DNA from: a bacterium
Lineage (GTDB): Bacteria; 4484-113; JAFGCY01
Direction: 5' to 3'
NCBI GenBank assembly: GCA_020849855.1
Contig: JADZFO010000056.1
Coordinates: forward strand, 1 to 64,000
DNA: 64,000 nt
A program made the position numbers and the translations under genes. Positions within the stretch are counted from its first letter, which is position 1; every line of letters begins with the position of its first letter. Below the pieces are notes generated by a model that saw nothing but the letters and a program-made list of their open reading frames with translations, was not told the origin of the DNA and did no database searches. This document shows, piece by piece, positions 9,125 to 17,351 of this stretch.

Positions 9125-9583
9125 TTAGTGGCCGCCGCAGGGATTGGCAGTCTCGCCACCACCGCAGGGGTTAGCGGTCTCGCCGCCACCGCAGGGGTTA
9201 GCAGCCTCGCCGCCGCCGCAGGGGTTGGCAGCCTCGCCACCGGCGCAGGGGTTGCAGGGGTTAGCATGCTCGCCGCCAGCGCAGGGGTTGCAAGGGTTCG
9301 CCGTGCCGCAAGGGTTGCAGGGGTTGGCGGTACCACAGGGGTTCGCGGCGGCATCGCCGGCCGGGGCACAGGGGTTGGCAGCGGCATCGCCGGCCGGGGC
9401 GCAGGGGTTGCTGGCCTCTTCAGTGCCAGCAGCAGAACCGCTGTCGCTCGGCGGGGTGCTCATGCTGGTACCAGCATCGCCGGCACCCGTACCCTCTTCG
9501 GTCTTCGGACAACCCGCAACGATCATACAGATCAGGGCCATCACGAGGAGCGCATAAAGACGTATGTTTGAGGACCTCCTCAT
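9125..9583 (-). CDS. Lipoprotein with Asn-Pro-Cys repeats
   Basis: A 152-residue predicted lipoprotein. The signal peptide ends in lipobox VAGC (Cys25), giving a lipid-anchored protein. After a linker rich in Ser, Gly and Glu (26-57), the rest is a Cys-rich repeat with 13 copies of N-P-C in units such as ANPCGGGE, ANPCNPCAGGE and ANPCAPAGDA. The only cysteines past the lipid anchor are in these triplets, so metal binding or a disulphide-linked rigid rod are both possible. No database family is recalled with certainty. The gene is not preceded by a ribosome binding site; a TANNNT hexamer 6 nt before the ATG suggests a leaderless mRNA. It ends at the shared terminator 9062-9090. Confidence 0.8.
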   Translation of the reverse strand: MRRSSNIRLYALLVMALICMIVAGCPKTEEGTGAGDAGTSMSTPPSDSGSAAGTEEASNPCAPAGDAAANPCAPAGDAAANPCGTANPCNPCGTANPCNPCAGGEHANPCNPCAGGEAANPCGGGEAANPCGGGETANPCGGGETANPCGGH

Positions 9584-9589
9584 TCTCGT

Positions 9590-9595
9590 ACACTA
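9590..9595 (-). promoter_or_regulatory. Leaderless-type -10 box (TAGTGT) of the NPC lipoprotein gene
   Basis: Reading on the minus strand, TAGTGT ends 6 nt before the ATG at 9583. It matches the TANNNT pattern seen before twelve other starts in this window. Confidence 0.45.
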
Positions 9596-9678
9596 GGCTA
9601 GAGTGACCGGGGATGATAGCACCAATGGGCAAGCTGAGCAATTGTAAAGACGACAAAGCCGGAAATTTAACAATCGTT

Positions 9679-9718
9679 GCCTCGCAGACAAAGTAATGGC
9701 CTCGCAGACAAAGTAATG
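9679..9718. repeat. Perfect tandem duplication of a 20-bp unit
   Basis: Unit GCCTCGCAGACAAAGTAATG occurs twice, head to tail, with no mismatch, 95-135 bp upstream of the NPC lipoprotein start. It could be a pair of regulator-binding sites or a recent slippage duplication. The rest of 9584-9790 holds no gene. Confidence 0.85.
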
Positions 9719-9790
9719 CCACCTGGACTGAAGCTGGCCCGGGGAATGGCTGAACCGGGAGGAAGGGGCGTCAGCATGCGCCAGGACTGA

Positions 9791-10492
9791 TCAATAGCCT
9801 ATGACGAAGCACAGATCGCCATTGGTGAAGTCACAGTAGCTGATCGCCGGCTTGCCGTTGATGATGGCCAGCGAAGTATGCTGGCCTGCGTGCCTGGCGG
9901 TGTCCACAGTGACCGAGGTGCCCCACTTTCCGCTACCCAGCCCTTTGGCCCGCACAAAGCGCAGGCTGCCGTTGCTGGCGTCGTTATAGCTGATCGCCGC
10001 CTGGCCGTTCACCTCGGCCAGGGAGCTTGTGTAGCCAGTCTGTCCGGCGTCATCCACTGTGATGTTGTTCCAGCCATGCAGCGGCCACTGTTGTTATTGC
10101 TCACAGCGATAAAGACCGGGTCAACGGCGCTGTCGTCAGACAGGTGTGCTTCCACCTGCACCAGCGACCGCGCTTCGGGCGCAAAGCCCTAGACGGCCCA
10201 CTCGAAGGTCCCGCCGTCGCTGGAATCCAGACGTCCCACTTCCGCGCCGGGCGTTCCCTGCAACAAAAAGCCGGTGCTGTTGGCCAGGCGCTCCTGGGGC
10301 GCGATGGCCGTGTCCTGCAGCGCGCTGGCGCCGCGTAGTTCGCCAAGCCGGGGGCAGGCCGGCGCCAAGCTGCGCACCTGCTGTCTCAGCGGCCGACGGC
10401 AATGCTGCTTCGCGGCGCTGTTCAAGGCGGGAAGCTGCACAGGACTACAGGAACAGCACAAGCAGAGGCAGAAGAACAATGTTGTGGAGCAT
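9791..10492 (-). pseudogene. Decayed, internally deleted copy of the adjacent repeat lipoprotein gene
   Basis: A broken paralogue of the gene at 10552-12711. From ATG 10492 the reading frame meets an amber codon at the end of the signal peptide (LVLFL-stop-SC, where the intact copy has LGLQAC). It then shifts frame before the RLGELRGASALQDTAI segment, meets a second amber in EWAV-stop-GFAP (intact copy: EWALYGFAP), and after SNNNSGR jumps in another frame to the C-terminal repeats (LHGWNNITVDDAGQTG to CFVIGY). The PKD domains and most repeats of the intact gene are missing. The upstream sequence is also duplicated, but its -10 region reads TAAAGT instead of TAAAAT. Confidence 0.85.
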
Positions 10493-10551
10493 TAGTTCTC
10501 CATCCACAGGACAAGCGCTTGGGACTTTACGGGGCTGGTCAGCATGGCAGT

Positions 10552-12711
10552 CTAGAAGCCAATGGCGAAACGCAAGTCGCCGTTTGTCGCGTCGTAATAG
10601 CTAATCGCCGGGCTGCCATTGAAGACAGCAAGTGAGACATACCAGCCTACTAAGTCCGCGCTGTCCAGGGTCAGCGGAGTGTCCCAGGTGCTGCCGTCGG
10701 CGTCCAGGGCGCGGACAAAGCGCAGGTCAAAGTTGGTGAAGTCGGCATAGGCAATCGAGGGGGTCCCACCGACAACCGCAAGCGAGGGGTTGACGCCTGT
10801 GTCGCCCGCGCTGTCGAGTGTGAGTGGCAAGCCCCATGAGGCACCGTCGGCGTCATTGGCCCGCACAAACTTCATGTCCCTTGTGCTCGCCTGAAAGGTG
10901 TAAGCGATGGCAGGATTACCATTAACGATTTCAAGTGAACTGCTTCGCCCCGTGCTGCCCGTACTGTCCGGGATCACTGGTGCTAACCATGAGTTGCCTT
11001 CTGCATCCGAAGACCGCACATAACGCAAATCCTGGTTCAAACTGTCGTAGTAACTGATCGCCGGCTTGCCATTGACAACATTCATTGAGCAATCAAGGAA
11101 AGACCCCACGGTATCCACCAGCACTGAGGACCCCCAGTTAGTGCCATCTGCATCATTAGCCCGGAGGTAGCGCAGTTCATGAACAGAGTCTGCGCTGTAG
11201 CAGATGGCCGGCCGGCCGTTCACCTCGGTCAGAGAGGAGAACTGACCAAGATCCTGACCCAGCTCCAAGGGCGAACCCCAGGTCGTGCCATTGGCGTCAA
11301 GTGCGCGAGCAAAGCGAAGTGTGTAGTCTGTCAGGCTCCAGTAGCTGATGGCCGGGTTGCCGTTGATCACAGCCAGTGAGCTGTTGAGCCCGGTGTTGCC
11401 GCCGCTGTCCACAGTGATGGCTGCGTTCCATTTAGAACCGTTGATTCCCTTGGCCCGGACATAACGCAAGCTTGAGTTGGTCGAGTCCTGGTAGCTAATG
11501 GCAGGTTGGCCATTGACCACAGCCAGTGAAGAATCCAGGCCGGTGATATTCTCAGATTCGACCAGGTGTGTGTTCCAGCCATGCACCTGCAGCAGGGCAG
11601 TGTCCACATCAGTCGTGCCGTCATTGTCCGTGACCCGCAACCGCAACGGGAAGCGGCCGGCCTCAGGCGGAGTGATGTCGATCGAGCTGTCGGTGCCGCT
11701 GGATTCAAAGCTGCCGTTGGCGTCGCTGTCAAACTCATAGAGCACGATGCTGCCATCGCTGTCGCTGCTCAGCGCTCCACCCAGGGTCAGCATCTCGCCC
11801 TCGTTCACCTCGTCGGGTGTCAGATTCAGACGCGCGACGGGCGGCTCATTCGCCTGCGCATCAACGGTGACGTCCAGGGTGGTCTCCGCCGTCGCGCCGT
11901 CCGCATCGGTGACGCGCAGGCGGGCAGTGAAAGCGCCCGGCAGCATATAGCTGTGTTGTGCGCTGCTGTCTGGCCCTGAGGCATCATAGGTCCCATCGTC
12001 GCGGAAGTCGAATTCGTAGAGCACAATGCTGTCGTCGGGGTCGCTGGAGGCTGCGGCTTCGAAGTTCACCGCCAGCGGCGCGATGCCTTGAGCTACATCA
12101 GCCTGCAGATCCGCCGTCGGGGGGTCGTTTTCGAGGGTGGTGATGGAGATGCCCTGCAGGCTCAGGTCGCTGCCCACCGGAGCCAGAATGGCGAAGTAGG
12201 CTGTCGGCATCGGTTCGGGAGAAAGATGCACCGCGTTGTTCAGAACCCGCGTAATCGCCAGACTGTTGGCGCTGGAGCTGTATGGCCCGCTGATATCCCA
12301 GCGGCCGCTGCTGTAGTTGGCCAGCGCGACAAAGGCCGGGTCGACCGCGCTGTCATCCTGCAGGTGGAACTCGACCTGCACCAGTGGGCCGGCTGGTGGC
12401 GCGAAGCCGTAGAGTGCCCACTCGTAGGGTCCGCCATCTGCGGCATTCAGGCGCCCGACCTCGGATCCCGGCGAGCCCTGCAGGCCAAAGCCAGCGCTGT
12501 TGTCCAGGCGCTGGTCCGGCCTGATCGCCGTGTCGCTAAGTGCGCGGGCGCCGCGCAATTCACCGAGCGACGGCAGGCCGGCACGAAACTGAGCGTTGAC
12601 TGCATCAGCCCCCGTTGCCAGAGGTGTTTCATTATGCTGCTCGAGGCGGGAACTTGCACAGGCTTGCAATCCAAGCAGCGACAGGAGGAGGAGCAGATAG
12701 GCAATGCGCAT
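10552..12711 (-). CDS. Secreted lipoprotein with PKD domains and NGxPAISY repeats
   Basis: About 719 residues. A lipobox signal (LLSLLGLQAC) is followed by a module shared with other proteins here (LPSLGELR... DGGPYEWALYGF... ANYSSGRWDISGP, about residues 45-175). Two PKD domains come next (DSIVLYEFDFRDDGTYD and DGSIVLYEFDSDANGSFE), and the C-terminal half holds about seven repeats of roughly 45 residues. Each repeat contains S-S-L-A-V-V-N-G-x-P-A-I-S-Y and L-R-F-V-R-A-x-D-A-D-G-x-x-W, probably propeller blades. It is a predicted outer-surface protein of unknown ligand. ATG 12711 is chosen over upstream ATGs because GGAGA precedes it and the signal peptide then starts properly. It is flanked by a pseudogene copy and a relic, so it belongs to a tandem family. 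Confidence 0.85.
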   Translation of the reverse strand: MRIAYLLLLLSLLGLQACASSRLEQHNETPLATGADAVNAQFRAGLPSLGELRGARALSDTAIRPDQRLDNSAGFGLQGSPGSEVGRLNAADGGPYEWALYGFAPPAGPLVQVEFHLQDDSAVDPAFVALANYSSGRWDISGPYSSSANSLAITRVLNNAVHLSPEPMPTAYFAILAPVGSDLSLQGISITTLENDPPTADLQADVAQGIAPLAVNFEAAASSDPDDSIVLYEFDFRDDGTYDASGPDSSAQHSYMLPGAFTARLRVTDADGATAETTLDVTVDAQANEPPVARLNLTPDEVNEGEMLTLGGALSSDSDGSIVLYEFDSDANGSFESSGTDSSIDITPPEAGRFPLRLRVTDNDGTTDVDTALLQVHGWNTHLVESENITGLDSSLAVVNGQPAISYQDSTNSSLRYVRAKGINGSKWNAAITVDSGGNTGLNSSLAVINGNPAISYWSLTDYTLRFARALDANGTTWGSPLELGQDLGQFSSLTEVNGRPAICYSADSVHELRYLRANDADGTNWGSSVLVDTVGSFLDCSMNVVNGKPAISYYDSLNQDLRYVRSSDAEGNSWLAPVIPDSTGSTGRSSSLEIVNGNPAIAYTFQASTRDMKFVRANDADGASWGLPLTLDSAGDTGVNPSLAVVGGTPSIAYADFTNFDLRFVRALDADGSTWDTPLTLDSADLVGWYVSLAVFNGSPAISYYDATNGDLRFAIGF

Positions 12712-12743
12712 ACGATTCTCCATCGACAGGACAAGCATCTGTT

Positions 12744-12749
12744 ATTTTA
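12744..12749 (-). promoter_or_regulatory. -10 box (TAAAAT) of the intact repeat lipoprotein gene
   Basis: TAAAAT on the minus strand lies about 32 nt upstream of ATG 12711. The aligned position in the pseudogene copy (10524-10529) reads TAAAGT, a change at a -10 position. Confidence 0.45.
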
Positions 12750-12769
12750 CACGGCTGGTCCGCGCAAGT

Positions 12770-13045
12770 ATTCATAAGGCCGATGGCGAGCGCAGGTAGC
12801 CTTGTCGATATCAAAGCAGCCAATAGCACGCTTAGGGTTGACCACAGCCGGTGAGATGCTGGGGCAGGTAAGGCCGCGGAAGAAGGCGTCAGCTCCTCCC
12901 TTACTTTTACTGCCCTCAAGGCTGCTGATCCAAACAGCAATTCCGCCAGGCACACTCGGGTTACCATTCAGCTTGCGCAGAAGCACTGCCTTCCAGTCGC
13001 TGGCGCGTGCGCGTGCTGCGGCTGAGTGCCTCGCACGTCTAAACG
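12770..13045 (-). pseudogene. Relic of a third repeat-lipoprotein copy
   Basis: The minus-strand translation contains eroded versions of the C-terminal repeats of the neighbouring gene: RARASDWKAVLL (compare the VRA/YAR...DW unit), NGNPSVPGGIAVW (compare NGNPAISY), and near the end SISPAVVNPKRAIGCFDIDKATCARHRP (compare SLAVFNGSPAISYYDATNGDLRFAIG). No initiation region or signal peptide remains. It lies directly upstream of the intact copy, consistent with a tandem array being lost from the far end. The match is weak and rests on motif spacing. Confidence 0.45.
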
Positions 13046-13063
13046 AATGGCCTGTTCGGTGCT

Positions 13064-14233
13064 CTAGGCGCCGATCCAGCTGCGCGGGTAGTCCTGGTCC
13101 TCAATGGACAGGGCCTGCTTTGCCACCTTCAGTGGCCGCAGGGTGTCGATCATCACTGCGTACTCATTGGTGGCCTTGGCTCCGCCGAGGCTTTCGATGG
13201 TGCCGAAGCGGCCGGGATGCGGCCCGTGCGGAATACCGTCCGGGTGCAGCGTGATCGAACCGTATTCGATGCCCTTGCGGCTCATGAACTCGCTGGAGGC
13301 ATAGAACAGCACCTCATCGCTCATCACGTTGCTGTGGACGTATGGCGTGACGATGGCCTCGGGGTGGAAGTCAAAGGGCCGCGGGCAGAAGCTGCAGGTC
13401 ACAAATCCGTCGCCCTGCAGAGTCTGGTGGATTGGCGGCGGCTGATGGATCGCGCCGACAATCGGCTCGAAATCATAGATGCTGAAGGCCCAGGGATAGT
13501 AGTAACCGTCCCAGCCAACGACATCGCAGGGATGGTGGTCGAGGAACATCTCGGTGATCGCATTTGAGTGCTTGATCACGATGCGGTACTCGCCCATCTC
13601 GTCCCTCGGAGCGGTGTAGACCGGCCGGCGGATATCGCGCTCGCTGAAGGGCGCGCCTTCCACGAACTGACCGCGCTCGTTGACATAGCGCTTGGGCCAG
13701 CGGACATAACCCACCGAGTCGAAGATCAGTACGCGCGAAGGCAGGGCGTCAAAGCGCCAGCGGTGCAGAATGCCGCGCGGGACAACCACATAGTCGCCCT
13801 GGCGGAACTTAAGCTCGCCGAACTGGCTCTCCAGTGTGCCGCTGCCCTCCGAGACGAAGCAGACCTCATCGCCAGAGGCGTTGCGGTAGAAGAAGTCGTC
13901 GTTCTGATTGACCACCGCGAAGAGGATCGCCACTTCGCTGTTGAAGAGGATCGGCGTGCGGTCCAGAACGATGGAGCCGCCGGTCGTGAGCTGACTGGTA
14001 CGCAGATGCCGATTGCGCAGGGCGTGGGGTGCGTCGTCCGCCTCCAGCTTCCAGTCACGCAGATGGCCATAGCTGAGCATGGAGCTGGGGTGATGGATGT
14101 GGTAGAGCAGGCTGGCGGGGCCGGTGAAGCCCTTGTTACCCATGAGCTGCTCGTAATAGAAGCCGCCCTGCGGGTTTGGGAAGGCGATGTGGCGCTTGCG
14201 GGGGAACTCGCCCAGCGAATGATAGATCGGCAT
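13064..14233 (-). CDS. hmgA: Homogentisate 1,2-dioxygenase
   Basis: A 389-residue cupin-fold dioxygenase that opens the ring of homogentisate to maleylacetoacetate, the central step of tyrosine and phenylalanine breakdown, using Fe(II). Seen: YYEQLMGNKGFTGPASLLYH at the N-terminus, a cupin segment (GDEVCFVSEGSGTLESQFGE; GDYVVVPRGILHRW), then DHHPCDVVGWDGYYYPWAFS and the iron-site region YVHSNVMSDEVLFY ... LHPDGIPHGPHPG. It is somewhat shorter than the eukaryotic enzyme (about 445). It is the third gene of a minus-strand catabolic set after the hydroxyphenylpyruvate dioxygenase and the fumarylacetoacetase-like genes. It has its own likely leaderless -10 box rather than a Shine-Dalgarno sequence. 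Confidence 0.93.
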   Translation of the reverse strand: MPIYHSLGEFPRKRHIAFPNPQGGFYYEQLMGNKGFTGPASLLYHIHHPSSMLSYGHLRDWKLEADDAPHALRNRHLRTSQLTTGGSIVLDRTPILFNSEVAILFAVVNQNDDFFYRNASGDEVCFVSEGSGTLESQFGELKFRQGDYVVVPRGILHRWRFDALPSRVLIFDSVGYVRWPKRYVNERGQFVEGAPFSERDIRRPVYTAPRDEMGEYRIVIKHSNAITEMFLDHHPCDVVGWDGYYYPWAFSIYDFEPIVGAIHQPPPIHQTLQGDGFVTCSFCPRPFDFHPEAIVTPYVHSNVMSDEVLFYASSEFMSRKGIEYGSITLHPDGIPHGPHPGRFGTIESLGGAKATNEYAVMIDTLRPLKVAKQALSIEDQDYPRSWIGA

Positions 14234-14239
14234 GAACTG

Positions 14240-14245
14240 ATTTTA
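14240..14245 (-). promoter_or_regulatory. Leaderless-type -10 box (TAAAAT) of hmgA
   Basis: TAAAAT on the minus strand ends 6 nt before ATG 14233, with no ribosome binding site between. This suggests hmgA can be transcribed on its own. Confidence 0.5.
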
Positions 14246-14347
14246 CTGCCAGCGCGGCGCGGCGGCATAGCGTATTGCGTTGAGACGGAGACTCAATTGG
14301 CAATGGGCCTGCACGCCACCGGGTCAGATCATCTTGATAGCCGGCAG

Positions 14348-15328
14348 TTATCCGGCCACGATCCGGTTCCGTATCACGCCCAGCCGCTCAATCTCAATCT
14401 CAACTGTGTCGCCGACGCCCAGCCAGCCGTCGACCCCGGTGCCGATCGGGCTGCCGTCCTCGAACTGCGTGCCGGTCTCCAGCAGGCAGCCGCGGCCGCA
14501 GGTGCCGGAGCCCAGCACGTCGCCGGGGTAGAGCATGACACCCTGGCTGGCGCGCTCGATGAGCTGGGCAAAGCCGAAGTAAATGCTGGACCATTTGTTT
14601 TCGCAGGTCACACGGCCGTTGACCGAGCAGCGCATCGCCAGGTCAAAGCCCTTGCCGGAGCGCTTGTCCTCCAGCTCTTCAGGGGTGACAAGGTAAGGGC
14701 CGATGGAGGTGGCGAAGTCCTTGCCCTTGGCCGGACCGAGGTTCATCACCATCTCCGCGCGCTGGGCATCGCGCAGCGACCAGTCGTTCATCACGAAGTA
14801 GCCGGCGATATGGCTTTCGGCATCGGCGGCGCTGATGTCGCGCCCGGCCTTGCCGATGACGCAGCCGATCTCCACCTCGTAATCCAGCCACTGGCCGGCC
14901 TTCGGAAAAGCCACATCGCTGTAAGGTCCGCTGATGGCCTGGTGGTTGCTGAAATAGAAGACCGGAAACTTGTACCAGTCCTCGATCATTTCCGCGCCGC
15001 GGCGGGCGCGGGCGTTCTTAACATGCTCCTCGAAGCCGTAGCCGTCGCGGAAGGAGGCGACGGGCAGTACCGGGGCTTCGAGGCTGACTTCCTCGGCGGC
15101 GAAGCTTGCCACGTCATCGCTGTGGTTGGCCAGATTGATCTCCAGCTCCTCGCGCAGGCGGGTGAAATCGGCCAGGGTGCGGCTGCCGATGCGACGCTCG
15201 GCAAGCTGGTCATCGCTACGGCTGGAGGAGGCCAGCACGATATCGCTGACGTTGTAGATCCGGCCGTTGAAGAGCATGCCGGCGTGGACGCGCTGGTCGC
15301 CAGAAACACGGAAGTTGCACAGACGCAT
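14348..15328 (-). CDS. Fumarylacetoacetate hydrolase family protein
   Basis: About 326 residues of the FAH fold. In this context it most likely hydrolyses fumarylacetoacetate to fumarate and acetoacetate, the last step of tyrosine degradation. Seen: metal-binding segment QWLDYEVEIGCVIGKAGRDIS, followed by HIAGYFVMNDWSLRDAQ, PAKGKDFATSIGPYLVT and MLYPGDVLGSGTCGRG, the usual order of FAH motifs. The family also contains other hydrolases and decarboxylases, so the substrate rests on the neighbours. ATG 15328 is preferred over one 24 nt upstream, because the protein then begins MRLCNFRV like homologues and a TACAAT box sits 6 nt before it. No maleylacetoacetate isomerase gene is visible. Confidence 0.88.
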   Translation of the reverse strand: MRLCNFRVSGDQRVHAGMLFNGRIYNVSDIVLASSSRSDDQLAERRIGSRTLADFTRLREELEINLANHSDDVASFAAEEVSLEAPVLPVASFRDGYGFEEHVKNARARRGAEMIEDWYKFPVFYFSNHQAISGPYSDVAFPKAGQWLDYEVEIGCVIGKAGRDISAADAESHIAGYFVMNDWSLRDAQRAEMVMNLGPAKGKDFATSIGPYLVTPEELEDKRSGKGFDLAMRCSVNGRVTCENKWSSIYFGFAQLIERASQGVMLYPGDVLGSGTCGRGCLLETGTQFEDGSPIGTGVDGWLGVGDTVEIEIERLGVIRNRIVAG

Positions 15329-15334
15329 GCGGAT

Positions 15335-15340
15335 ATTGTA
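15335..15340 (-). promoter_or_regulatory. Leaderless-type -10 box (TACAAT) made by a palindromic element end
   Basis: TACAAT on the minus strand ends 6 nt before ATG 15328. Its first four bases are the end (GCCCCTACA) of the repeat element at 15337-15416. Confidence 0.5.
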
Positions 15341-15416
15341 GGGGCCGCACATGTGCGGCCCACTGCAATAACTAACAGGAAGAGGGCCCGCACATGCGCA
15401 GCCCCCGCTTCCTACA
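15337..15416. repeat. Two-armed palindromic element between hpd and the FAH gene
   Basis: The element starts TGTAGGGGC. A first palindromic arm follows (15342-15361, perfect 20-bp palindrome GGGCCGCACATGTGCGGCCC), then a 22-nt spacer, then a second arm (about 15384-15406) that is an imperfect inverted copy of the first, and a CCTACA end. It fills the whole gap between the two genes. One end lies over the stop codon of the upstream gene and the other over the -10 box of the downstream gene. Confidence 0.75.
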
Positions 15417-16545
15417 GATTCCCACGCAGGGCCTGCTCGCGCTCAATGGACTCAAACAGGGCCTTGAAGTTGCCCTTGCCAAAGCCCTTGGCGCCGCGGC
15501 GCTGGATGATTTCATAGAACAGGGTCGGGCGGTCCTCCACCGGCTTGCTGAAGAGCTGCAGCAGGTAGCCGTCCTCGTCACGGTCGACCAGCAGGTTCAG
15601 ACGCTTGACCTCGTCCATCGGCTCCTGGATAGTGCCGACGCGCTCCGGCACGTCCTCGTAGTAGGTCTCGGGCACCCGCAGGAACTCAACGCCGTTCTTG
15701 CGCAGCGTATCGACTGTCTCCAGAATGTCTTTGGTCAGCAGCGCGATATGCTGCACACCAGGGCCGTGGTAGAAGTCCAGGTACTCTTCGATCTGGCTCT
15801 TCTTTTTGCCCGCCGCCGGCTCGTTTATCGGGAACTTGATCACGTAGTTGCCCGAACTCATCACGATGCTCATCAGCGCGCTGTACTCAGTGGAGATGTC
15901 CTTGTCGTCGAAGGTGATGTAGCGATGGAATCCCATCACATTGCTGTAGAAGTCGGCCCAGAACTGCATCTTGCCCAGCTCTACATTGCCCACCATATGG
16001 TCAATGCGGATCAGGCCGCAGCCTGCTCCTGGGATGTGCTTCTCGATATAGCCGGGCAGGAAGACGCCGTTGTAGTCGCTATGGCCGTTGCTGCCGGCTG
16101 CGCCGGGGACCGTCGCGCCGATGAAGCTGTGGATCGTATCGCCGTAGGTATGGATGGAGGCGCGGCGGACCTTGCCAAAGCTGTCCTCGCTCCAGTGCGG
16201 CTCCTGATACGGCACCGCGCCGCGCCTGACCGCCTCGCCCCAGGAGAAGTCGACATCATCAACCTCGAAAGCAATGTCGCGGACGCCGTCGCCGTGGCGC
16301 ACCAGATGCGCATTAATCTCATGTTCCGGGTGCATCGGCGTAGTTAGCACCAGATGGATATCGTTCTGGCGCATCACATAGCTGGTCAGCTCGCGGTTCT
16401 GCGTTTCAAGCCCGCGGTAGGCGAAGTAATCGAAACCGAAGGCCTTGTGGTAGTAGTAGGCTGCCTGCTTCGCGTTGCCAACCCAGAACTCAACGTGGTG
16501 GATGCGCTTAAGCTGCAGCGGGTTGTCCATAGGCGTGCTGTCCAT
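15412..16545 (-). CDS. hpd: 4-hydroxyphenylpyruvate dioxygenase
   Basis: About 377 residues, a two-domain vicinal-oxygen-chelate Fe(II) dioxygenase converting 4-hydroxyphenylpyruvate to homogentisate. Iron ligands are visible: His in [10 protein letters not shown], His in [11 protein letters not shown], and Glu in [10 protein letters not shown]. The C-terminal helix [18 protein letters not shown] is typical. ATG 16545 is preferred over upstream in-frame codons because GGGAGAGGGAG precedes it and homologues begin there. A TACAAT -10 candidate lies at 16581-16586 on the minus strand. It is the first gene of the tyrosine degradation set; its TAG stop overlaps the end of the palindromic element at 15337-15416. 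Confidence 0.93.
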   Translation of the reverse strand: MDSTPMDNPLQLKRIHHVEFWVGNAKQAAYYYHKAFGFDYFAYRGLETQNRELTSYVMRQNDIHLVLTTPMHPEHEINAHLVRHGDGVRDIAFEVDDVDFSWGEAVRRGAVPYQEPHWSEDSFGKVRRASIHTYGDTIHSFIGATVPGAAGSNGHSDYNGVFLPGYIEKHIPGAGCGLIRIDHMVGNVELGKMQFWADFYSNVMGFHRYITFDDKDISTEYSALMSIVMSSGNYVIKFPINEPAAGKKKSQIEEYLDFYHGPGVQHIALLTKDILETVDTLRKNGVEFLRVPETYYEDVPERVGTIQEPMDEVKRLNLLVDRDEDGYLLQLFSKPVEDRPTLFYEIIQRRGAKGFGKGNFKALFESIEREQALRGNL

Positions 16546-16697
16546 AGTGCTCCCTCTCCCGGCCGGCCGCCGGCGAAGTAATTGTAGTGCTGGCCCGTCT
16601 GCCTGTCTGCGAATGATTCGCAATTGAAGCAGTCCAGGCTAACAATTTAGGGCGGAAGGCGGATAAAATCAGCCATCCCGTTGATCCGAGGGCTGAC

Positions 16698-17351
16698 ATG
16701 CCTTTGACACCTGTGCAAGTACAAGGCCGGCGCTTGCGCTGCGCCGCGGCTTTGCTGCTGCTGCTTCCGCTGCTGGGCGGCTGTTTCGGCTCCGCCGCCG
16801 ACAGGAACGCCGCCAGCCCCGCTGAAGAGCAGCCTGCGGCCGAATCCAGGCCGGCGGCTGACCCGGTCGCCAGCCGTAACGTTCTGCGCTACAGCATGCC
16901 AGCCCTGGCCAGCCTGAGCCCCGGCGCGGAGTTTGATCTGGTGCTAAGCGCGGACTTTGAAAGTCCGCTGCACCAGGCCAGCGCCCGCTTCGTGTATGAC
17001 TCAAGCGTGCTGGAAGCGGTTCGTGCGCAGCGGGGCGCGCTGTTTCCTGAGGACGCTGTCTTCCTGGCGCGTACTGATATGCAGCCGGGAAGCCTCGATC
17101 TGGCGCCGGCGCTACGCCAGCAGGGCATTGACGCGGCGGTGCCATTTGCCTATACCCGCCTGCCGGAAGACCCGGCCAGCGGCCCCGTCGCTGGTGAGCT
17201 TCTGCGCCTGCGTTTTCGTCTCAAGGCCGCGCCGCAGCGGGGCAAAGCAGCACTGCAGATGCTTAGCGACCAGGACTGGCTGCAGCTGCGCGACAGCGCC
17301 GGCCGCCGCATCGCTTTCAACTTGGAGAGCGTTGAGGAGGCCACGCGATGA
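16698..17351 (+). CDS. Lipoprotein with cohesin-like domain
   Basis: A 217-residue predicted lipoprotein. The lipobox LGGC follows a leucine-rich signal, then a low-complexity linker (to about residue 55). Residues about 60-215 look like a cohesin-type beta-sandwich: an opening strand with P-G-A-E-F-D-L-V-L, then ASARFVYDSSVLEAV (the typical YD...L position) and a closing GELLRLRFRLKA. Known: cohesins bind dockerins, calcium-binding double-loop modules. The next gene overlaps by 4 nt (ATGA) and encodes a protease ending in a dockerin, so this protein could anchor that protease to the cell surface. GAGGG lies 5 nt before the ATG. The cohesin call is from pattern only. Confidence 0.65.
   Translation: MPLTPVQVQGRRLRCAAALLLLLPLLGGCFGSAADRNAASPAEEQPAAESRPAADPVASRNVLRYSMPALASLSPGAEFDLVLSADFESPLHQASARFVYDSSVLEAVRAQRGALFPEDAVFLARTDMQPGSLDLAPALRQQGIDAAVPFAYTRLPEDPASGPVAGELLRLRFRLKAAPQRGKAALQMLSDQDWLQLRDSAGRRIAFNLESVEEATR

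Noticed and set aside
13568-15517. A 649-codon plus-strand open frame opposite homogentisate dioxygenase and the FAH gene
   Set aside because: It lies antisense to two well-recognised enzymes and has no domain or ribosome binding site. GC-rich codon bias creates such shadows throughout the window.
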